From NCBI GenBank assembly GCA_040753795.1, contig JBFMDX010000029.1, positions 1-42,058 on the forward strand: a stretch of DNA of 42,058 nucleotides. The letters run 5' to 3'. Under the pieces are notes generated by a model that did not search any database, was not told the DNA's origin, and was given only the letters and a program-made list of their open reading frames with translations. This document shows, one piece after another, positions 35,226-42,058 of the stretch. Source of the DNA: Thermodesulfobacteriota bacterium. GTDB lineage: Bacteria; Desulfobacterota; Desulfobacteria; Desulfobacterales; Desulfosudaceae. Numbering within the stretch: position 1 is the stretch's first letter; every line of letters starts with the position of its first letter. The position numbers were made by a program, and so were the translations under genes.

Positions 35226-36362
35226 TTATTGATCCGCAGGGTTCTGGGCGGATCCGGCAAATGCCGGCCTTTCCAGGAACCGCTGGCAGAAAACCCGGGC
35301 GACAAGCTCATGGCCCAGGGCGCTCCAGTGGGAATCGCCGGGGATAAAAAGCAGGTCGATCATGCTTCTTGATTCCTCGGGGTCCGGGCCGATGAAGATC
35401 GGAAAATAGTTGATGAATTTAACGTCGTGCCGCCGGCACCAGTCGCCCCAGTATGTCGCCTGAATGGAGTTGCGGTCGTTTTCCCGGACGTGGACGGGCC
35501 AGGGATAGACCGCCACCGTCAATTTGATACCGCGGCTTTCCAGCAGCGTCTTGAGCCGGTTCATGTAAAGCGTCATTCTTTCAAGTCCCGGGCGGCCGTG
35601 CTTATCCAGCAGGTCCGGATCGACGGTCCAGCGGCCGGTTTCCCAGACCGGGCCGGTGGAAAAATCCATCAACACTTTCAGGTAACGGCTCAAGGAGTCG
35701 ACCACCCGGTCTTCCCGGATACGCTCCAGAATTTTTTTTCGGGTTTCCTTATCCGGAAACAGACGGCTCTGCACATTTTCTTTTTCATCCAGGTAGTAGG
35801 ACTCGGTTTCATCCCGGACGTCTGAAATGTCAAGAAACACGACCACTTCATCGACATTCAGGCCGACGGTTTCCAGCAGGTATTTGGTCTTGCGCCAGTA
35901 GATGACGGGAGAATAGGAAACGGCGGCGGCGTTCAAGACTTCCACCTGCCGGTCGCGCAGGGTGTCGCCGATGAGGCCGACAAAGGTGTTCTCATAATCG
36001 ACGCCGATGCCTTCGGTAAACGAGTCGCCCATGAAAAGAATGCGATACGTGTCGCTTTTCAGGGGAACCCGGCGGATCGCGGCGTCCCGGAATCCCAGGG
36101 AATTGGTCCGCAGCCGGTAGGTTATCGGTCCCCAGGTCGCATCGTCGATGGAGCGGTTTTTTGACAGGCCGTGATGAAATACCGGCGACGCTTCCCGGTA
36201 AGTGAACGCCGCGTCCAGAATATCTTCTTCCTCCACGGGGGCGAACCCGATCCGATAAATGGAGAAAATGACGGCGCTGCCGGTCAGGACGCCGAGAAGG
36301 ATAACGGCGGCCAGAGTTATCAGGGGGTGCTGGTCAAAGCGGGTGGGCCGGTCAGATGTCAT
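35226..36362 (-). CDS. membrane-anchored SGNH-fold protein
   Basis: This 378-aa protein has one N-terminal TM (about 13-36) followed by an extracytoplasmic SGNH domain. Block I is FMGDSFTEG (Ser114), and the C-terminal block is GDSHWSALGHE (Asp343, His345). The D-x-H-W form resembles AlgJ/AlgX-type polysaccharide O-acetyltransferases more than plain lipases. The start at 36362 overlaps the end of the GGDEF/EAL gene by 11 bases; a longer frame to 36416 lies inside that gene. The neighbouring glucan synthase suggests a role in polysaccharide modification, which is inference. Confidence 0.75.
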   Translation of the reverse strand: MTSDRPTRFDQHPLITLAAVILLGVLTGSAVIFSIYRIGFAPVEEEDILDAAFTYREASPVFHHGLSKNRSIDDATWGPITYRLRTNSLGFRDAAIRRVPLKSDTYRILFMGDSFTEGIGVDYENTFVGLIGDTLRDRQVEVLNAAAVSYSPVIYWRKTKYLLETVGLNVDEVVVFLDISDVRDETESYYLDEKENVQSRLFPDKETRKKILERIREDRVVDSLSRYLKVLMDFSTGPVWETGRWTVDPDLLDKHGRPGLERMTLYMNRLKTLLESRGIKLTVAVYPWPVHVRENDRNSIQATYWGDWCRRHDVKFINYFPIFIGPDPEESRSMIDLLFIPGDSHWSALGHELVARVFCQRFLERPAFAGSAQNPADQ

Positions 36363-38103
36363 AGACGTGTTCCGGCGGGGTCGGCCGGCCGAACAGGAAT
36401 CCCTGCCCGTAATCACAGCCCAGATCCACCAGAAACTTCAGCTGATCTTCGGTTTCGATGCCCTCGGCCATGACCTTCCGGTCGGTTTCATGGCACATGG
36501 TGATAATGGCTTTGACCAGGGAGGCGCTGTACCGGTCCTTTAACATGGCATGAACAAAGGACTGGTCGATTTTGACGATATCGATGGGAAGATTCTGCAG
36601 CAGGCTCAACGATGAATAGCCGGTGCCGAAGTCATCCAGCAGGATCGTGATCCCTTCGTCGGCCAGGGCCTGCAGTAGTTTGCGGACCTCTTCGATCTGC
36701 CGGGTGGCCACCCGTTCGGTGATCTCGATGCCGATCATGGAGGAGTCCACTCCATATTCCCGGATGGTCGCCATGAGTTCCTCGAGCATGACCGGATTGT
36801 TCAATTCGTAAATGCAGCAGTTGATGGTCTTCTGGTTGATGGGCCGGCTTTCCTCGCGCCAGGCGGCGATCTGTTCACAGACGCTTCGCTCCACGCGCAG
36901 CCCCACGGTCCGGATCAGGCCGGTGCGTTCCAGCACGGGGATGAAGTCGGACGGGGAGATGAGGCCTTTTTCCGGATGGTTCCAGCGCAGCAGGGCTTCC
37001 ATGCCGATGACTTCGCGGGTTTTCAGGTTCACCTGGGGTTGGTAGAAAATGAGGAACTGATTTTCCTCGATGGCCTTGCGCAACTCCTGGGCGATGGAGA
37101 AGCGGGTGGACAGCATGTCGTCCTGGTCGCTGTAGCGGTGGGGCCTGATGCTCAGGGATTCCTTGGCGTAATACATGGCCACGTCCGCCTGTCGCAGGAG
37201 TTCCTCCTTGGTCTGGGCGTCCAGGGGGTATAGGCTGAATCCCACGCTGACCTCCTGGAAAATGGCGCTTCCCAGGATATTAAACGGCTTGTTTTTAATG
37301 TTGTTGATGATTTTCTGCCCCAGCGCCCAGGCGCCTCTTTCCAGGTTGACGCCTTCCCCCAGAACCACGAATTCGTCACCGCCGGTCCGCGCTACGGTAT
37401 CGCTTTCCCGGACCGACTCCTCCAGGCGCCGGGCCACGCCCTTGATCAGTTCATCCCCGGCGGCGTGCCCCATGGTATCGTTGATGTCCTTGGTCTGGTT
37501 CATGTCGATGACATAAACCGCCAGCAGGGAACCATAGCGGTAGGCCCTGGCAATGGCCTTTTCGAAGCGGTCGTTGAGCAGGGAACGGTTGGCCAGGCCG
37601 GTCAGCGGGTCGAAGTAGGCTTTGCGGTGCAGTTCGGTTTCCAGCTCCTTCTGGGGGCTGATGTTCCGGACGATTCCCCGGAATCCCACTTTTTCGCCTT
37701 TTTGATTTTTGATCAGGGTGATGGAGGCATTGACCCAGATCTGCGACTTGTCTTTCCGCGTCAGCCGCCAGTCGAACCCGTTGGACGGCTGTTCGGTCCG
37801 AAACACCTGATTAAACGTCTGGTAGACCAGTTTGGCGTTGAATTCGTCCAGGTATTGACGGTTGTTCATGCCCATCATCTCTTCTTCGGTATAGCCCAGC
37901 ATCTCGCACATCTGGGGGTTGAAGAAGGTGAAGTTTCCTCTAAAGTCAACTTCGTAATAGGCATCCTGGATCCTTTCCAGAATGGTTTTATAACGCTGTT
38001 CGCGTTCCCGCTGAGTTTCGGCGTCCTGTTGATGGCGGGCGGCTTCCCGCCGCAACAGGCTGATCTCCCGCTCCAGTTCCGCGTAAGTGGGTTTTCTGTT
38101 CAT
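36352..38103 (-). CDS. PAS-GGDEF-EAL c-di-GMP signalling protein
   Basis: This 583-aa cytoplasmic protein has an N-terminal coiled coil (1-40), PAS (~40-155), GGDEF (~165-320) and EAL (~340-580). The cyclase motif GGDEF is intact, with an RESD inhibitory site five residues before it; the first metal segment reads DMNQTKDIND instead of the usual DxDxFKxIND. The EAL part keeps EALLRW, the Asn of TIN, EITER, DDFGTGYSS, KIDQSF and AEGIE, so phosphodiesterase activity is likely. No TM is seen. It lies between a GT2/GH17 glucan synthase-like gene and an SGNH gene, so it may control their output. Confidence 0.92.
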   Translation of the reverse strand: MNRKPTYAELEREISLLRREAARHQQDAETQREREQRYKTILERIQDAYYEVDFRGNFTFFNPQMCEMLGYTEEEMMGMNNRQYLDEFNAKLVYQTFNQVFRTEQPSNGFDWRLTRKDKSQIWVNASITLIKNQKGEKVGFRGIVRNISPQKELETELHRKAYFDPLTGLANRSLLNDRFEKAIARAYRYGSLLAVYVIDMNQTKDINDTMGHAAGDELIKGVARRLEESVRESDTVARTGGDEFVVLGEGVNLERGAWALGQKIINNIKNKPFNILGSAIFQEVSVGFSLYPLDAQTKEELLRQADVAMYYAKESLSIRPHRYSDQDDMLSTRFSIAQELRKAIEENQFLIFYQPQVNLKTREVIGMEALLRWNHPEKGLISPSDFIPVLERTGLIRTVGLRVERSVCEQIAAWREESRPINQKTINCCIYELNNPVMLEELMATIREYGVDSSMIGIEITERVATRQIEEVRKLLQALADEGITILLDDFGTGYSSLSLLQNLPIDIVKIDQSFVHAMLKDRYSASLVKAIITMCHETDRKVMAEGIETEDQLKFLVDLGCDYGQGFLFGRPTPPEHVYDI

Positions 38104-38272
38104 CGCTGTCTTTTTCAGGGTTAGATGTCTGGATCGCGCCGCTTCTGTTTTCAGGACCCCCCACTATATGATGGAAAACAGAAACCGGAAAAGGCAATCA
38201 CACACAATTCAATTATTTGAATATATTAATATATGCCGGTAACGGACGCAAATGTCAATTTGAAAAGTTCAT

Positions 38273-38324
38273 CCCCTCGCCCCCTCGCCCCCTTGGACCC
38301 TGGACCCTGGCCCTTGACCCTTTT
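38273..38324. repeat. degenerate C-rich tandem repeat
   Basis: Two octamers CCCCTCGC (38273-38288) are followed by CCCCTTGG, then period-7 units CCTTGGA, CCCTGGA, CCCTGGC, CCTTGAC (38291-38318) and a T-run. The heptamers resemble the reverse complement of array B at 25614. It abuts the stop codon of the glycosyltransferase gene. Confidence 0.65.
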
Positions 38325-40964
38325 TTACGTGTCCGATTTGAGGGGGATTTGCCCGGTCGGCGCGGACAGGGGTTTGCCTGCTTTTCGCATGGGCAGGGCG
38401 TTGGTCAGTGATACAATCAGGGTTGCCAGGTACGGCAGCGACTGGATCAGCAGCACCATCGACCAGAGCTTGGCGCTGGTGTTCTCATACGGTTGACACA
38501 GAATAACGCCGGCGGACACCATCCAGAGCAGCACGACGATGCCGGTCTCTTCGGTGGCGGCCGACAGGGCGTTGAACAGGGCCGGCCGGTTTCCCCCCTT
38601 CGGTGTTCTGAAAAAGGGCATTTCCGAACTGAACATGCCTGTCAGGATGGCCTTGGAAATGGTATGAGACAGGGCCAGTCCGGCCAGTGCGGCGGCGAAG
38701 GTTTCCAGGCGCGTGGACTTGATCCGCGTGCGGTACAGGTAGGTCAGTTTCATGATTTTGAAACAGAACAGGGCCAGGGGCGGAAACATGAAAATGGCCA
38801 GTGGCGGATCCACATGCCGGGGGTCGAGCATCATTAACACAGACCAGAGAATGGCCCCGAAGGTGTAGAACAGGTTCAGGCTGTCGGAAATCCAGGGCAG
38901 CCACCCGGCCACGAAGTGGTAGCGCTGACCGATGGAAAGATGGGTGGTCTTTTCTTTCGAAAACAGGGCCCGACGGTGACGCTTGAGAATCTGAATGGCG
39001 CCGTAGGCCCAGCGGTACCGCTGCCGCTTATAGTCGGTGAAGGTGTCGGGGATCAGGCCCTTGCCGTAGCTTTCCTCGACATAGGCTCCTTGAAAACCAT
39101 GTTCCATGATGCGCAGGCCCAGTTCGGCGTCTTCGGTGATGCACCATTCGGCCCAGCCACCGATTCGCTTCATGACCGAGGCCCGGATCATGGTCATGGT
39201 ACCGTGCTCGATAATGGCGTTACGGTCGTTCCGGGTCACCATGCCGATGTGGAAAAAGCCCCTGTACTCCGCATAGCACATGGATTTGAAGAGGCTCTCG
39301 TCGCCGTCACGGTAATCCTGGGGCGCCTGGACAAAGCCGATGCCCGGATCGTCCAGGATGGGCACCAGGTCCATCAACCAGGAGGGCCTCACCTGGTAGT
39401 CGCTGTCGATGACCGCCACGATCTCGGCGTCCGGCGTCATGTTGGCCAGAGCGAAATTAAGTGCTCCGGCTTTATAGCCCCGCAGGGGGTCGACATGGAA
39501 GAACCGGAACCGCTCTCCCAGGGCCTGGCAGTAGTCGGCCACCGGCTGCCATTTGGCGGGGTCCTTGGTGTTGTTGTCGATAATCAGGACTTCAAAATTC
39601 GGGTAGTCGAGTTGAGACAGGCTGTTTAAGGTGCCCTTGAGCATATCGGGCGGTTCATTGTGAACCGGCACATGGATGGACACCTTGGGCAGGCGGCCGG
39701 GTTTGGTTCCCGGCGGTTTGATCACCTGGCTGAAAAAACGTCGGCGCCGCTTGACCCACGAAGTTTCCACCCATTCATGGGCCTCGATCAGTATGACCAG
39801 GTTGATGCCGAAGAATCCGATGGCCAGGACGATGCCGACGATCACCGTAGTCGGCGTCAGATATTGATTGGCGTAGTCATATCCGATCCAGACCAGGCTG
39901 ATGCCGAAGAGGTGAGCGACGGCGGCCAGAAAGCTTTTACCGCGGCCTTTGATGGTGTTACTGTCAAACAGGAGTACCAGGAAGGTCAGGAAGGCGACCA
40001 GGATGGAACCCCCGGCCAGCAATCGCCAGTGGGGCTTGGGCACCACGGGCTCGGTAAAGGCGAACTTCTGGTTCCGAAAAACATCAAAAACGCCCCAGTA
40101 GGCCCCGACCGATCCTTCCGAGTCCTTTTTCCAGGGTTGATCAAAGGCTTCCATTATATAATAATCATAATCATTGGCGTGGGCCACGGCCAGGTATCGC
40201 CGCAGGAAAATAGCCTCGTTGGCTTCCGAGGCCACGGAGCTTTTGCGGGTCCGGCCGTTGCTGGGCCAGCCCACTTCCGCCATCAGAATGGGCTTTCTGG
40301 GGAATTTCTCCTGCAGCATTTTATAGGTCGCTTGAATATGGCCGATGGCGCCGTCCAGGTGGATGCCTTCCCAGTAGGGCAGAAAATGGGCGGCAATGAA
40401 ATCCACATGCTTGGCCAGAATAGGATTGGCGATCCATACGTTCCAGGGTTCGCCGGTGCTGACGGGAATTTTCAGTGATGATCGGACTTGATCCAGATAG
40501 ACGCAGACCTCCCTGGCGGTCAACTCACCCCGGAGAAGCGCTTCATTACCGACGATGACCCGTTTGACCGTGTCTTTGTTGGCTTTGCAGATGGCGATCA
40601 GTTTGCTGATCTCTTTTTCATTGTCGGCGGGGTCGGCGGTCAGCCAGGCACCGAGGGTCACCGTCATGCGGTATTTCTTGGCCAGGGCGGGGACCTCGCC
40701 CAGGGTGCCGGCGACGCCGTATGTTCGTAAGGAACGGACCTGCCCCTGGAGCCGGGCGATATCCTCTTCGATTTCCGCCACGGAGGGATAGATGTTGAGC
40801 GAAGGGTCCTGATTGACGCGGATGGGCGAAAAAGACATTCCAGCCACCGACGGGGGCCATGGCGGCTCCGTGGAAGGACGATTGGTGAGCGCCCAGAAAC
40901 CGAAGGTGAGAACGGCAAATGCCAGACCGACCGAAATGTTGATAAAGACGTTTTTTCTTTTCAT
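38325..40964 (-). CDS. GH17-GT2 fusion, beta-glucan synthase-like membrane protein
   Basis: This 879-aa protein has an N-terminal TM (about 7-27), an extracytoplasmic GH17-like domain (~40-300) with E141 in VGNEALL and E230 in MAEVGWPSNG at the acid/base and nucleophile positions, two to three TMs (~313-395), then a cytoplasmic GT2 domain with HVPVHNEPP, DSD (520-522), TED (610-612) and QRYRW (648-652), and further TMs to the end. This architecture is known from NdvB-type beta-1,3-glucan synthases of rhizobia and pseudomonads. It likely polymerises glucose from UDP-glucose, with GH17 trimming or branching the chain. The GGDEF/EAL gene follows on the same strand. Confidence 0.9.
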   Translation of the reverse strand: MKRKNVFINISVGLAFAVLTFGFWALTNRPSTEPPWPPSVAGMSFSPIRVNQDPSLNIYPSVAEIEEDIARLQGQVRSLRTYGVAGTLGEVPALAKKYRMTVTLGAWLTADPADNEKEISKLIAICKANKDTVKRVIVGNEALLRGELTAREVCVYLDQVRSSLKIPVSTGEPWNVWIANPILAKHVDFIAAHFLPYWEGIHLDGAIGHIQATYKMLQEKFPRKPILMAEVGWPSNGRTRKSSVASEANEAIFLRRYLAVAHANDYDYYIMEAFDQPWKKDSEGSVGAYWGVFDVFRNQKFAFTEPVVPKPHWRLLAGGSILVAFLTFLVLLFDSNTIKGRGKSFLAAVAHLFGISLVWIGYDYANQYLTPTTVIVGIVLAIGFFGINLVILIEAHEWVETSWVKRRRRFFSQVIKPPGTKPGRLPKVSIHVPVHNEPPDMLKGTLNSLSQLDYPNFEVLIIDNNTKDPAKWQPVADYCQALGERFRFFHVDPLRGYKAGALNFALANMTPDAEIVAVIDSDYQVRPSWLMDLVPILDDPGIGFVQAPQDYRDGDESLFKSMCYAEYRGFFHIGMVTRNDRNAIIEHGTMTMIRASVMKRIGGWAEWCITEDAELGLRIMEHGFQGAYVEESYGKGLIPDTFTDYKRQRYRWAYGAIQILKRHRRALFSKEKTTHLSIGQRYHFVAGWLPWISDSLNLFYTFGAILWSVLMMLDPRHVDPPLAIFMFPPLALFCFKIMKLTYLYRTRIKSTRLETFAAALAGLALSHTISKAILTGMFSSEMPFFRTPKGGNRPALFNALSAATEETGIVVLLWMVSAGVILCQPYENTSAKLWSMVLLIQSLPYLATLIVSLTNALPMRKAGKPLSAPTGQIPLKSDT

Positions 40965-41024
40965 AACGTTATACCCTGCGCCTCCACGGGAGCTTTTATA
41001 ACCTTTTGATGTGAATCATTATTT

Positions 41025-41053
41025 ATTATAGCATTATCTATCGTATAAGGAAA
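41025..41053 (-). promoter_or_regulatory. candidate promoter for the GH17-GT2 gene
   Basis: On the minus strand a perfect -10 TATAAT (41030-41025) is preceded at 17 bases by TTTCCT, a weak -35. The ATG lies about 60 bases downstream. A weak -35 would fit an activated promoter. Confidence 0.4.
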
Positions 41054-41054
41054 A

Positions 41055-41339
41055 GTGAAACCGGAAAAAGAAGTTGGGGGTGTTCAGGTGAGAACAAGTG
41101 AAGCGTTGTTGACCTTTCTGGGTTTCATGCCGGTCGCTTTCCAGGGCGTTTGTGCCCCGTCCTTATCCTTCACGTTGATGAAAGGATGGGGTTATCTATC
41201 AGAAGGGGAAGACCCTGTCAACAGTTTTCCGGGCCTGAAACGTGCAGAGACCGAGCCGGCCGCCGCCGGCCGGAATACTGCGGTTTGCTTACTTCCGGTG
41301 GTGTTCCATGACAACGTCGCCCGCCTGCTGGGCCTGTGA
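41055..41339 (+). CDS. doubtful small ORF (94 aa)
   Basis: A GTG start preceded by AAGGAAA opens a 94-residue frame with no recognisable family, no clear TM and mixed composition. It lies in a 528-base gap between the divergent GT2 and MarR genes, which otherwise would hold only promoters and repeats. It may be real or chance; nothing in the sequence decides. Confidence 0.25.
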   Translation: MKPEKEVGGVQVRTSEALLTFLGFMPVAFQGVCAPSLSFTLMKGWGYLSEGEDPVNSFPGLKRAETEPAAAGRNTAVCLLPVVFHDNVARLLGL

Positions 41340-41347
41340 GATTCTTG

Positions 41348-41418
41348 CAACTTCTCAACTTCTCAATGCCTCAACCCCTTCCCCCTGCTCCTTGAACCCT
41401 ATAACTTGAACCATGAAC
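41348..41418. repeat. degenerate octamer and heptamer array
   Basis: Octamers CAACTTCT, CAACTTCT, CAATGCCT, CAACCCCT (41348-41379) are followed by heptamers CTTGAAC, CCTATAA, CTTGAAC, CATGAAC (41391-41418). CTTGAAC is the reverse complement of the GTTCAAG register of array B at 25614. It is the fourth locus with this kind of repeat in the window. Confidence 0.65.
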
Positions 41419-41428
41419 CTTTTTCCCA

Positions 41429-41457
41429 TTGACAACCTGATTTAGGCGGTTCATATT
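41429..41457 (+). promoter_or_regulatory. sigma-70 promoter for the MarR gene
   Basis: A perfect -35 TTGACA (41429-41434) is followed after 17 bases by CATATT (41452-41457), four of six matches. A short dyad CATA-N7-TATG (41452-41466) overlaps the -10 and start region and could be an autoregulatory operator, but the arms are only four bases long. Confidence 0.6.
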
Positions 41458-41492
41458 GTTCGTATGCTAACTAAATAGAAAAGGCTTCACTG

Positions 41493-41915
41493 ATGATAAC
41501 GGACGGCAGTCAGTCCCCGGAATGCATGATTTTTCTTCTTTCCAAGGCTTACCAGAAAGGGCACGCCCTGGTGAAAAAGCGGTTGCTGCCGTATGGCCTT
41601 ACCAATATCCAGTATGTGATCCTGGAGGCATTGTGGCTGGCTGACGGCCTGTCCGCCGTGGAGCTGGGCGCCGTCCTGGCCATTGACAAGGCCACGCTGT
41701 CCGGAGTCCTGGAACGGATAAGCGAAGGCGGCTGGATAGAAAAACGAAGCGACGACCGGGACCGGCGCGCCATCCGGATTTTTTTGACGGAAAAAGCCAA
41801 TCGCATGAAGGAGACACTTCAGAAGGAGCGGCAGGCAGCCAATGATGAGCTTCTTTCGAAGTTCACCATTGAAGAAAGGGTGCTGCTGCGGCGGCTGCTC
41901 AAGGATATATCGTAA
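41493..41915 (+). CDS. MarR-family transcriptional regulator
   Basis: This 140-aa winged-helix protein has the MarR layout: YGLTNIQYVILEALW, LSAVELGAVLAIDKATLSGVLERISEGGWI (helix-turn-helix) and the wing RSDDRDRRAIRIFLTEK. Such dimers bind short palindromes and release them on binding a small ligand. The target could be its own promoter or the divergent GH17-GT2 gene. A terminator follows directly, so it is a single-gene unit. The ligand is unknown. Confidence 0.9.
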   Translation: MITDGSQSPECMIFLLSKAYQKGHALVKKRLLPYGLTNIQYVILEALWLADGLSAVELGAVLAIDKATLSGVLERISEGGWIEKRSDDRDRRAIRIFLTEKANRMKETLQKERQAANDELLSKFTIEERVLLRRLLKDIS

Positions 41916-41922
41916 CTACCCT

Positions 41923-41965
41923 GGAAGGCTAAACAGGCTGTCTCGCAGCCTTCCTATATATTTTT
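41923..41965 (+). terminator. intrinsic terminator after the MarR gene
   Basis: GGAAGGCT (41923-41930) pairs with AGCCTTCC (41947-41954), followed by TATATATTTTT. An alternative inner stem GGCTG/CAGCC (41936-41940, 41946-41950) competes with it. It lies 8 bases after the MarR stop. Confidence 0.75.
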
Positions 41966-42058
41966 GACTTTTTGCGATCCGATTTCGTTAGTTGATCGCC
42001 TGCTCTTTGAAAATTTGTTTAAAACATCTCCGACGCCAGGCTTTTTTGCCGCTGGGAG

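Larger units (their letters stand above)
40965..41492. other. intergenic region between divergent GT2 and MarR genes
   Basis: It holds a minus-strand promoter candidate (41025-41053), the doubtful ORF 41055-41339, an octamer/heptamer array (41348-41418) and the MarR promoter (41429-41457). No RNA gene is seen. Confidence 0.6.

Noticed and set aside
35212-35239. Hairpin at the convergent ends of cheD2 and the SGNH gene
   Set aside because: It has six base pairs with a long loop and no T-run, and part of it lies inside the SGNH coding region.
36352-38103. Apparent loss of the metal-binding Asn in the EAL domain
   Set aside because: A gap-free alignment to the following EITE motif places the Asn of TIN at the conserved position, so the site is kept.

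Overview
This window reads as a chromosomal segment of a Desulfobacterota (delta-proteobacterial) bacterium, probably near the Desulfobacterales. The reasons are an unusual complex I operon, many PAS-rich sensors, an NtrC-type activator with a sigma-54 promoter, and the general look of the proteins. No dsr or apr genes are present, so sulfate reduction is not shown. GC content is high except in the first gene. I see no rRNA, tRNA, IS element, phage or CRISPR array.

Layout. (1) 129-1628: a membrane GT-C/TPR protein between two intrinsic terminators. (2) 1718-13501, minus strand: a complex I operon nuoA-B-C-D-H-I-J-K, an MrpD-type subunit, an 84-aa membrane protein, a NuoL/MrpD-type subunit with a C-terminal extension, nuoM and nuoN. 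It holds four antiporter-like subunits instead of three and lacks nuoE, nuoF and nuoG. Just upstream (13635-15596) lies a fusion of the NuoF iron-sulfur domain to a GltD-like FAD/NAD(P)H domain, a plausible replacement electron-input module. Upstream of that is a lone acyl-CoA carboxylase carboxyltransferase. (3) 17957-23699, plus strand: ispF, cysS, a second GT-C/TPR protein, and an overlapping radical SAM protein of the RiPP-maturation type. Convergent to these is an acyl-CoA ligase (minus). (4) 25766-35199, plus strand: a sensory island. It runs cheD1, a REC-PAS-PAS-PAS-GAF histidine kinase and an NtrC-family regulator, then a control region with palindromes and a sigma-54 promoter, then a response regulator, MCP, CheW, CheY-like protein and cheD2. 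(5) 35226-40964, minus strand: a GH17-GT2 beta-glucan synthase-like protein, a PAS-GGDEF-EAL protein and a membrane-anchored SGNH protein, a likely polysaccharide unit with c-di-GMP input. (6) 41493-41915: a MarR regulator.

How it fits together. The clearest circuit is in the sensory island. The NtrC-type regulator at 29353-31116 lies directly upstream of a GGCAC-N5-TTGCT promoter with GTGT-N6-ACAC palindromes 100-150 bp upstream of the expected start. I infer that this two-component system switches on the downstream MCP-CheW-CheY-CheD module. The two CheD copies differ at the catalytic site: CheD2 keeps the cysteine and CheD1 has serine. The upstream half of the island (cheD1, kinase, regulator) is flanked by inverted arrays of the heptamers TTTTAAG and TGTTAAG. 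Related heptamer arrays occur at two more intergenic sites.

Everything here comes from reading the sequence and from recalled family knowledge; no database search was run.
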